Shown here piece after piece: positions 8,973 through 15,789 of a stretch of DNA of 55,151 nt. Below the pieces are notes generated by a model. The model searched no databases. It was given only the letters and a program-made list of their open reading frames with translations, and had not been told where the DNA came from. Source of the DNA: Akkermansiaceae bacterium (lineage in GTDB: Bacteria > Verrucomicrobiota > Verrucomicrobiia > Verrucomicrobiales > Akkermansiaceae); NCBI GenBank assembly GCA_023261045.1, contig JALRJZ010000003.1:1-55151 (forward strand). Direction: 5' to 3'. The translations under genes were made by a program, and so were the position numbers. The first letter of the stretch is position 1, and the number at the start of each line of letters is the position of its first letter.

Positions 8973-9926
8973 ATGATTGATAATTTCGGCATGAAACTCT
9001 TCACGGGGTCGGCTCACCCCGAGTTGGCTCAGGGGATCGCTTCCTACTTAAATCACCCACTCGCTGACGTTTCGGTCACAGCCTTTCCTGACGGCGAGAC
9101 GTTTGTGAAAATTAATGAAAACATCAGAGGTGAGGATGTCTTTATTATCCAACCCACGTGTCCTCCAACCAACCACAACCTGATGGAGTTGATGATTATG
9201 GTGGATGCTGCAAAACGGTCTAGTGCAGGCCGCATCAATGCCGTGATTCCCTTTTTCGGATACGCTCGTCAGGATCGAAAAGATCAACCGCGTGTCCCCA
9301 TCACGGCAAAGTTAGTGGCCGACTTACTTTCGGCAGCTGGAGTGGATCGTGTCGTCACGATGGATTTACACGCTGCTCAGATTCAGGGCTTTTTTAATAT
9401 TCCAGTCGACCACCTTTATGGGAAGCCGATTGTCATCAAAGAGTTGCGCGACCGATTTCAAGGAGACTGTTCAAATCTAACGGTCGTCTCACCTGATGTG
9501 GGTGGTGTAAAAATGGCTCGAGCCTATTCAGATGCGCTTGGAGCGCGATTAGCGATTGTTGCCAAACACCGAGTCTCAGCAACTGAAGTTGAAGCGATGC
9601 AGGTCATTGGCGAAGTTGAAGGTCGTGATGTGGTTCTTGTCGATGATATGACCGAAACTGCAGGGACTTTATGTGCGGCCGCTGAAATCCTTCGCGAAGC
9701 CGGCGCACAGCGGATTTTTGCGGCGGTGACGCACGCGGTGATTGGTGATTTGGGGCACGAAAGAATCGAGAGCTCGGTCATTGAGGAGGTTATTACGACA
9801 AACTCCACGCCGGTTGAGGCTCGGGGGAAAGTGAGACCAGTCTCGATTGCTCCCATCCTTGGTGAGGCCATTCACCGAATCAATCGAGGTGAGTCGGTGA
9901 CTTCCCTTTTTGATATTGATAGCTAA
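8973..9926 (+). CDS. prs: ribose-phosphate pyrophosphokinase (PRPP synthase)
   Basis: 317 residues, the normal length for class I PRPP synthase, which makes phosphoribosyl pyrophosphate from ribose 5-phosphate and ATP for nucleotide, histidine and tryptophan synthesis. Visible signatures: FPDGETFVKI, FGYARQDRKDQPR, the metal-binding VVTMDLHAAQIQGFF and the PRPP loop DDMTETAGT near residue 223 (commonly DDxxDTAGT, so Glu replaces Asp here). A second in-frame ATG six codons in could also be the start. It begins 17 bases after the EPS operon and may be read with it. Its 3' end overlaps by a few bases the convergent ThuA-domain gene, which separates it from rplY. Confidence 0.97.
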   Translation: MIDNFGMKLFTGSAHPELAQGIASYLNHPLADVSVTAFPDGETFVKINENIRGEDVFIIQPTCPPTNHNLMELMIMVDAAKRSSAGRINAVIPFFGYARQDRKDQPRVPITAKLVADLLSAAGVDRVVTMDLHAAQIQGFFNIPVDHLYGKPIVIKELRDRFQGDCSNLTVVSPDVGGVKMARAYSDALGARLAIVAKHRVSATEVEAMQVIGEVEGRDVVLVDDMTETAGTLCAAAEILREAGAQRIFAAVTHAVIGDLGHERIESSVIEEVITTNSTPVEARGKVRPVSIAPILGEAIHRINRGESVTSLFDIDS

Positions 9927-12394
9927 AAGGCTAAGCGCAAAAACGTCTGGCGGGCGTTCAATTGGCTCAAGGCGACCCCTACCTTTTCGTAGTTCTCAGG
10001 AGCTGGGCTTTGATCCGGCCAGCGCTCGATAGCGGCTCTAGATCTTTGCCAAACCTCAAGGTCTTGTGACTCTTCGAGCTGAGGGTTTGGGAGATTGGCA
10101 GTTGTTGGCCTGATAAAAGTGTAAAACCAAGCTCCGTCCTGAAACTCGATTTTTGGCAAGACCGGGGTCGATTGAGAGTCGTTTGGATCTCCTGCAAGAG
10201 CCGCCTCGACGCGATTAGGGATGAGGTCCTGATCTAAATCCTCTAGCTCAGAGAGCAGCAAGACGAGTCGGTGGCCCGATGTTGCTTCCACTTGAATCGT
10301 CAAGTGACCATTCCGACTTGGGGGAGGGGTAGCACCTCGCACACCAGACGAGCGGAAAGGGAGAATGTTTTCTACTCGATGTGCAAGACCAGGTCTCTCA
10401 GAAAGAAGCTCCCCTGATTTAAGAACAGAAAAAACAACGGATTGCTCTAGCTGTAGGAGAGCCTTTTGAGTGGCGCCAGGGAAGACCACATCAGCGTGGA
10501 AATAAACCACCCCACTTGGATCTACCGCGAGTGGAGATTCACCTAGATTGGCCCCCAGTCTTGTTGTCGCCCCGATGGCAGGAAGAAGCTCTCCCTCGCG
10601 AACAGCGATTTGAGCGGTATCTCCCAGCGAGAGCAGCGCGCGATCGTTTTCTGCACTCACACCAGAACCTGTTAGGGTGTTATAGAAGAAACACCTTCCC
10701 GTGTCATCTGGAGAAAAGTCAAATGAAGTGAGTTCTCCAACAAAAACATCTGGAGAAAGCTCATCGCCCTCTCTCACAAGAATGGTGGGATGAGTCTCAC
10801 CGAGGCGCAAACGAGCAAGCACAGAATCATTGCTTGCTGAGACGTTGCCTGTCAGAGTAGCGGAGAAAAATAGATCATTTTCGGGGGTGAGTGAAAGCTG
10901 GGTGATTTCTCCCCATTGGGTTCCGCTCCACCCTTGGACTTCCTCTCCTTGGATGGCCACGACTTTTTGAGAACCTGCAATGTCTCCAATGATGGCTGTT
11001 GACCCAGAGTTCAGGGTTGCGGTGAATACCGCATTGCCAGAATAATTGAAGGTGAGAAGCCCATCGGCGAGCGATGAAATTGTGTGGTTGCTTGTGAGGT
11101 GACTCAAGGTGTCCCCCTCGGATAGAACTTCCTGCAAACTTCCATTAAGGATTGCGGTGCGGCGATCGAGAGTTTGAGGGTTTTGAAGGACCGCTCTAAA
11201 AACGAGATCTCCCTGAGAATTGCCGACAAAACTTCGCCCAATCTCACTTCCAAAGCTCGCGATGATTTCTCCACTCAATGAAGACGGAGATGGCTGACCT
11301 TGAAGGGCTAATGTTTGGAGCGTTCCGTCTTTCTCAATTCTACCGAGTGCTGGGATCTGTTGATTGGTTGAGTCCGTGAAAGTGGCATGGAAAAGAGCGC
11401 TTTCTTCAGGAGTCTTGCAAGGAAGCAGGCTTCCTTCGGTAACCCCGTTCCATCTCAACGAGCGGGAATTAAGGAGCAGAGAATCATCTTGAACGGCAAG
11501 TAAGGTTGGCCCATCACCACTGTCGACCCATAAACAGGCTCTTCCAGTTCCTTGGTGAATTGCTTCTCCCCAAACAGCGGTTTTGGTAGGAATCGGACCC
11601 TTGACGGATGAAAAGTGTCGTCTTGTGGTCCAATGAATCCCCCTCATGACGAGGTCGTAGAATTCAGGCTTGGTGATCGCGTTGAAGGGGTCGGTGAGGC
11701 CACTTCCTGGGACGTGACCACTTGCCGTGTAAAAAACCCTACCGAGTTGTTGCGTTCGAGTCCAAGTCCACGCAAAACGCTGGGTGGGGGAATGGACTCG
11801 CTCCTGTAAGACTGTAATATCAGGATTGAGGTCCTTAAGAATGTAAGTTTCATCCCAAGAAGTCAGCGGGGTTAGCCCTTTGGTCAGACAATGATTTGGA
11901 AGAATGGACTCTGGGGTGAACTCACCGTGAAAATGTTGTTCAAAGCGCCCCCCAAGAAGGGCAGCAAAGCGAGTGTCATTACGAAAGGCCGCACTGGCGA
12001 CATGAAGGCCAATCAAAGCGCCGCCTCTCTCGACGTAATCAATGAGAATTGGAACGAGTGGTTGGTTTGGCGAAGTGATTCCGGAGCTTTGAACATTCCC
12101 ATACATCACGAGGGCCTCGAATTGATCCAAGTAGTCCGGATCAATGTCTGACAAAGAATTGGTAAAAGTCGCCTCGATTCTGTCCTCAGAAAAAGAAGGC
12201 GTGAGGGCTTCGTAAACGGCAGAGGGGCTATGGTGAGTGTTTTCCTGATATCCTAGGAAAAGCAAATTGAGGCTTTTTTCGGCAAGAGGATCTTCAATAG
12301 AGAGAATCTGGGTTGTTGCGTGAAGAGCACCAACAAAGTCGCTGAGCACCAACAATCCCAAAACTTGCAGCCTGATGTTCCAAAAGCTCAACAT
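9923..12394 (-). CDS. exported ThuA-domain protein with long repeat C-terminal region
   Basis: About 823 residues from the ATG at 12394, which begins a credible signal peptide; the frame also reaches a TTG at 12430. Residues ~40-270 resemble ThuA-like (class I glutamine-amidotransferase fold) domains: LNLLFLGYQENTHHSPS, GGALIGLHVASAAFRNDTRF, LGGRFEQHFHGEF. ThuA domains are often linked to sugar metabolism, but their chemistry is unclear. The remaining ~500 residues contain repeated units with VREGDELSP/VREGELLPA/LSEGDTLSH elements, probably a beta-propeller-like structure, then a calcium-type motif (LEDLDQDLIPNRVE) and a terminal beta domain common at the ends of Verrucomicrobia secreted proteins. 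It lies reversed inside a housekeeping cluster. Confidence 0.8.
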   Translation of the reverse strand: MLSFWNIRLQVLGLLVLSDFVGALHATTQILSIEDPLAEKSLNLLFLGYQENTHHSPSAVYEALTPSFSEDRIEATFTNSLSDIDPDYLDQFEALVMYGNVQSSGITSPNQPLVPILIDYVERGGALIGLHVASAAFRNDTRFAALLGGRFEQHFHGEFTPESILPNHCLTKGLTPLTSWDETYILKDLNPDITVLQERVHSPTQRFAWTWTRTQQLGRVFYTASGHVPGSGLTDPFNAITKPEFYDLVMRGIHWTTRRHFSSVKGPIPTKTAVWGEAIHQGTGRACLWVDSGDGPTLLAVQDDSLLLNSRSLRWNGVTEGSLLPCKTPEESALFHATFTDSTNQQIPALGRIEKDGTLQTLALQGQPSPSSLSGEIIASFGSEIGRSFVGNSQGDLVFRAVLQNPQTLDRRTAILNGSLQEVLSEGDTLSHLTSNHTISSLADGLLTFNYSGNAVFTATLNSGSTAIIGDIAGSQKVVAIQGEEVQGWSGTQWGEITQLSLTPENDLFFSATLTGNVSASNDSVLARLRLGETHPTILVREGDELSPDVFVGELTSFDFSPDDTGRCFFYNTLTGSGVSAENDRALLSLGDTAQIAVREGELLPAIGATTRLGANLGESPLAVDPSGVVYFHADVVFPGATQKALLQLEQSVVFSVLKSGELLSERPGLAHRVENILPFRSSGVRGATPPPSRNGHLTIQVEATSGHRLVLLLSELEDLDQDLIPNRVEAALAGDPNDSQSTPVLPKIEFQDGAWFYTFIRPTTANLPNPQLEESQDLEVWQRSRAAIERWPDQSPAPENYEKVGVALSQLNARQTFLRLAF

Positions 12395-12568
12395 CTCCGC
12401 TATTCTGGAAGGAGAATAAAAATTGGGCAAGAAAAGGGACTTTTTTTTAAAAAATCCCCAGGAATCTGGCTTTTGATGAAAAACAGGGATTGACTAAACG
12501 GCCTTTCACAGTTTACTCACCCGCCCCGCGCGAGAACGTCTCGCAGGAACCTTTACTATTCTAGATCC

Positions 12569-13180
12569 ATGGCGAAGACCCAATCTCTCAAAGCTGAAAC
12601 CCGCCAGCGCACTGGCTCGGGTGTCCTCAAGCAAATGCGCCGTGAAGGCTATCTTCCCTCTGTCGTCTACGGAAAGGGCCAAGAGAACCTCAATATCAAA
12701 GTGCATGCCAAGACTCTCAAAGACATGTTGGCGCTGAGTGCTTCGGAAAGTATTCTCGTTGATTTAGAGATCGACGGTGGAGCTCCTCAAACGGCTTTCC
12801 TCCAAGCAACCCAGCACAACGCTCTTTCTGGTGACTTGGTGCATGCTGACTTCCTTGCGGTGACTGATGACATGAAGATCAGCGCGAACATCCCAATCGA
12901 GCTTCATGGTGAGCCCGTCGGAGTGCGTGCTGGTGGTATTCTTGAGCAGTTGATCCGTGATCTCGAAATTTCTTGTTCGCCTAAGGATCTCCCTGAAATC
13001 ATTCATGCGGATGTTTCAGAACTTGGCGTTGGTGAATCCATCACCGTGGGTAACCTTGAGTTGCCAGAAGGAGTGAGCGCGACGCTTCCTGATAATGTTC
13101 TTGTGGCCATCGTGAATGAATCACGGGCGACGAAGTCAGCGGCTGCCGAAAGCGGCAAGGAGGGCGCTGCTTCCGAGTAA
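12569..13180 (+). CDS. rplY: 50S ribosomal protein L25 (Ctc family)
   Basis: 203 residues, the long TL5/CTC form with an N-terminal 5S-rRNA-binding L25 domain (KAETRQRTGSGVLKQMRREG, VVYGKG) and a C-terminal beta domain (IPIELHGEPVGVRAGGILEQ, LEISCSPKDLPEIIHADVSE). The protein binds 5S rRNA in the large subunit. The tail is Ala/Glu/Ser-rich. The gene begins with ATG after a 138- to 174-base divergent spacer from the ThuA-domain gene, and is followed by a strong terminator hairpin before pth. Confidence 0.96.
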   Translation: MAKTQSLKAETRQRTGSGVLKQMRREGYLPSVVYGKGQENLNIKVHAKTLKDMLALSASESILVDLEIDGGAPQTAFLQATQHNALSGDLVHADFLAVTDDMKISANIPIELHGEPVGVRAGGILEQLIRDLEISCSPKDLPEIIHADVSELGVGESITVGNLELPEGVSATLPDNVLVAIVNESRATKSAAAESGKEGAASE

Positions 13181-13224
13181 GGGAGCAAGCTCCAAGGCTT
13201 TTGTTCTTTCTTTTTTTTTTTCAA

Positions 13225-13257
13225 AACGCTCGGTACTTCCAGTGCCGGGCGTTTTTT
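13225..13257 (+). terminator. rho-independent terminator after rplY
   Basis: A 12-base stem (AACGCTCGGTAC paired with GTGCCGGGCGTT, including two G-U pairs) closes a five-base loop and runs into a T tract. A separate 11-base run of T lies just upstream at 13210-13221. The position 45 bases after the rplY stop fits termination or attenuation between rplY and pth. Confidence 0.85.
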
Positions 13258-13273
13258 GTGAGGATTGGAGAAG

Positions 13274-13924
13274 ATGACTGCGATTAAAGCCGTTGTTGGA
13301 TTAGGCAATCCTGGCGAAAAATACGTTCGAACGAGACACAACGTGGGTTTTCGCGTTCTTGACCAAATCGCTGATCGTATCGGACAAGATTTCAAACTCG
13401 AAACAAAGTGGGAGTCGAAAATTTGCAAAATTGGGGCTCTCACGCTGATCCAACCGCAAACCTACATGAATGAAAGTGGCCGAGCTGTGGGGTCGATGTC
13501 CCGATTTTACCAGTGGAAGCCGGAGGAGATCTTGGTTGTTTTTGATGATGTTTCACTCGCTTTAGGCACCCTAAGGTTTCGAATGAATGGAGGGCATGGG
13601 GGTCACAATGGAATCCGTTCGTTGCTCAATCATTTACCGTCAAATGCTTTTCCGAGACTTAAAATTGGCATTGATGGAGCATGTGGAGAGCGGCTAGTGG
13701 GTCATGTTTTAGGGCAATTTGCTCCCTCTGAGCGTGAACTCCTAGAAAACACGCTTGCAAGAGCCGCCGATGCTGTGCAGCTTGCCGCTTCGAGCAGCAT
13801 TGAAATTGCTGCCAATGAGTTTAACACTCGATCTCAAAATAAACCGAAACAACCAACGGAAGATGAATCGCAAGTACGAGGGCCTGATTGTGCTAAACAC
13901 CCAGGGAACAGAGAAGAGCGTTGA
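13274..13924 (+). CDS. pth: peptidyl-tRNA hydrolase
   Basis: 216 residues from the ATG at 13274, preceded by GGAG at 13267-13270; a TTG at 13265 is less likely. It cleaves peptidyl-tRNA released from stalled ribosomes. Signatures: VVGLGNPGEKYVRTRHNVGF (catalytic His in RHNVG), QPQTYMNESGRAV with the conserved Asn, and FDDVSLALG...GGHGGHNGIRS. The family is usually about 190 residues; here a polar ~25-residue tail extends into the next gene, so the 3' end overlaps rpsF by 62 bases. Confidence 0.95.
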   Translation: MTAIKAVVGLGNPGEKYVRTRHNVGFRVLDQIADRIGQDFKLETKWESKICKIGALTLIQPQTYMNESGRAVGSMSRFYQWKPEEILVVFDDVSLALGTLRFRMNGGHGGHNGIRSLLNHLPSNAFPRLKIGIDGACGERLVGHVLGQFAPSERELLENTLARAADAVQLAASSSIEIAANEFNTRSQNKPKQPTEDESQVRGPDCAKHPGNREER

Positions 13925-14150
13925 TGATCTTGTCAGCGCGGTCGCCAAAGAACTCGAAGAGGAAGGCGCCAAGCTCGACGAAATCAAGCAACTGGGTCGT
14001 AAACAATTTGTCTACAACGCACGCAAGCTCGACGGAGGCCACTACGTGAACTATATTTTTGAAGCTGATACCGATGTTGTTTCTAAGATTCAAAGTCGTC
14101 TTAAGTTGAATAACACGGTGCACCTTCAGCATTATCAGCGTCTTTCCTAA
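13863..14150 (+). CDS. rpsF: 30S ribosomal protein S6
   Basis: 95 residues from the ATG at 13863 (MNRKYEGLIVLNTQGTEKSV), the only start that gives a normal S6 length; the open frame upstream runs inside pth. S6 is a small-subunit protein that pairs with S18. The KLDGGHYVNYIFEAD and LKLNNTVHLQHYQRLS blocks match the family. The gene overlaps pth by 62 bases and is followed 21 bases later by ssb. The common partners rpsR and rplI do not follow here; a terminator closes the cluster after ssb. Confidence 0.95.
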   Translation: MNRKYEGLIVLNTQGTEKSVDDLVSAVAKELEEEGAKLDEIKQLGRKQFVYNARKLDGGHYVNYIFEADTDVVSKIQSRLKLNNTVHLQHYQRLS

Positions 14151-14171
14151 ACGAATTTAAACTTCTCCATT

Positions 14172-14645
14172 ATGGCTAGTGTAAACAAAGTAATGCTTCT
14201 CGGGAATTTGACCCGGGACCCTGAGATCCGCTATACCCCGAAAGGAACAGCGGTCACTGATCTGGGCATGGCAATTAACCGGATTCGCACGGGAGATAAT
14301 GGAGAGCGCATCGAGGAGGTCACTTATGTGGACGTGACTCTTTGGGGCCGCCAAGCTGAGTTGGCAGGGCAGTATCTTGGAAAGGGCCGTCCGGTCTTTA
14401 TCGAGGGTCGCTTGCAACTTGATCAGTGGGACGACAAGCAGTCTGGCCAAAAAAGAAGCCGTCTCAGAGTGGTGGGAGAAAATATGCAATTTCTTCCTGG
14501 AGGTGGCGGAGGTAATGGGGGAGGAGGTTCGGCCTACGAAAGTGAGCAGTCCTCTCAAGATCAACCTTCCTCGTCGGCTCCGTCGAACCAAGGTGGAGCT
14601 CCTGCAAATGACTTTGACAACGATGATGACGACATTCCGTTTTAG
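14172..14645 (+). CDS. ssb: single-stranded DNA-binding protein
   Basis: 157 residues. The N-terminal OB fold is clear (MASVNKVMLLGNLTRDPEIR, TYVDVTLWGRQAELAGQYLG, KGRPVFIEGRLQLDQWDD). A Gly-rich and Ser/Gln-rich linker follows, then the acidic tip NDDDDIPF that docks replication and repair partners. SSB coats single-stranded DNA in replication, recombination and repair. It is the last gene of the pth-rpsF-ssb group and is followed by a strong terminator. Confidence 0.97.
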   Translation: MASVNKVMLLGNLTRDPEIRYTPKGTAVTDLGMAINRIRTGDNGERIEEVTYVDVTLWGRQAELAGQYLGKGRPVFIEGRLQLDQWDDKQSGQKRSRLRVVGENMQFLPGGGGGNGGGGSAYESEQSSQDQPSSSAPSNQGGAPANDFDNDDDDIPF

Positions 14646-14672
14646 GAGTGCTCTGATTCTTTAAAGTTTTCG

Positions 14673-14707
14673 AAAGCTGCTCTTTCTCATCGAAGAGCAG
14701 CTTTTTT
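14673..14707 (+). terminator. rho-independent terminator after ssb
   Basis: A perfect 12-base stem (AAAGCTGCTCTT with AAGAGCAGCTTT) with an eight-base loop runs directly into a T tract, 27 bases after the ssb stop. It separates the housekeeping cluster from the convergent minus-strand genes. Confidence 0.92.
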
Positions 14708-14770
14708 GTGCTCAGGGTGCTCATCCCAGGATAGAGAGCTCCCTCAGATCGTTGCCTTGTCGCTGACCTC

Positions 14771-15679
14771 TTAGAAATGCTTACGCAAAAGCTCGAGGCT
14801 CTTGGGGACTGCGCTAAGAGGATCGGCTTTCCCCTCAAACTCGAGAGAAATATAACCACGGTAGTTGACCTTTTTCATCAAGGTGGCGATGCGAGCGTAG
14901 TCGAGATCTAGGGTGTACCACCGTCCTCCGCCATAATAAGTCTTAGCCTGAAGGAGTACGGTTTTTGGTGCTAGTTTTGCGAGGCGGTCATAGGGGTCCT
15001 CAAGGAAGTTTCCAGTATCGAGCGTGACTTGTAGCCATGGTGAGTTCACGGCTTCAACAACTCGTAACACTCCTTCGGGTGTTAAGCCTAATCCCCAATG
15101 ATTTTCTAACCCCAAAACAACGCCACACTTTTCTGCGATCGGAACGAGTTGCTCCATTGACTGAATAACCCACTCAAAGCCTTCCTCTTCAGTATGACCT
15201 GGAAGAACTTCTTCGATTCCCCGGTGAGCCATCAGATCATCAAAATTTTTTCTGGTTCCCCAGCCGCCGGTGTTAATCCGAATGGTAGGGATGCCTAAAG
15301 CATAAGCTTGTTCAAGGTAGCAAATGGTCTGTTCGACATTTCGCCTTCTAACCCGTTCGGACGGATCGACGAAGTCTTGGTGGGTGGAGAGACCCATGAG
15401 ATCAATGCCGGCAAGAAACGCGTGGCGTTTGATCTTCTGGAGCGCTGCAGGGGAGAAATCTTCCATCTGAACTTGGAGGATTTCCACGCCATCGAATCCA
15501 GTTTTAGCGGCAAGATCGATACATTTTCCGATATCGCGAAATTCATCTCTTTGAAATCCCCAATAGCTGTAGGTCGAGACCCCAATTGGATTGTGACCTC
15601 TTTCACGGGCTATAGACGCCATGGGAGCGAGCGCGGCAAGAGAGGCCAAAGAGCTGAAACGTCGACGAGAAATGTTCAT
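14771..15679 (-). CDS. exported sugar phosphate isomerase/epimerase-like TIM-barrel protein
   Basis: 302 residues with a twin-arginine signal (SRRRFSSLASLAALAPMAS) and predicted Tat export. The body is an AP-endonuclease-2/xylose-isomerase-like TIM barrel: GFDGVEILQVQMEDFSP, GIPTIRINTGGWG, VVLGLENHWGLG, LQVTLDTGNFLED and a terminal GYISLEFEGKADP. The Glu, His, Asp and Glu residues in these blocks are the usual metal ligands. Many PVC bacteria export such proteins, and their sugar substrates are mostly unknown. It ends about 65 bases from the ssb terminator and lies downstream of dsbD on the same strand. Confidence 0.88.
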   Translation of the reverse strand: MNISRRRFSSLASLAALAPMASIARERGHNPIGVSTYSYWGFQRDEFRDIGKCIDLAAKTGFDGVEILQVQMEDFSPAALQKIKRHAFLAGIDLMGLSTHQDFVDPSERVRRRNVEQTICYLEQAYALGIPTIRINTGGWGTRKNFDDLMAHRGIEEVLPGHTEEEGFEWVIQSMEQLVPIAEKCGVVLGLENHWGLGLTPEGVLRVVEAVNSPWLQVTLDTGNFLEDPYDRLAKLAPKTVLLQAKTYYGGGRWYTLDLDYARIATLMKKVNYRGYISLEFEGKADPLSAVPKSLELLRKHF

Positions 15680-15789
15680 GCTTCGAGTCTGCCCTAGTGC
15701 TCCCGCAATCGGCGATTGGAAAATTACGATTTTAGTAGAGATCTCAAACGAGCAGGATGAATGCCCAGATGGTGAGGTATGGGCCCACT

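Noticed and set aside
12490-12560. A sigma-70-like promoter before rplY (TTGACT at 12490-12495)
   Set aside because: The -35-like hexamer has no convincing TATAAT at the right spacing (TTACTC after 17 bases), so no promoter is called; the region also contains a short CGAGA/TCTCG dyad of unclear meaning.
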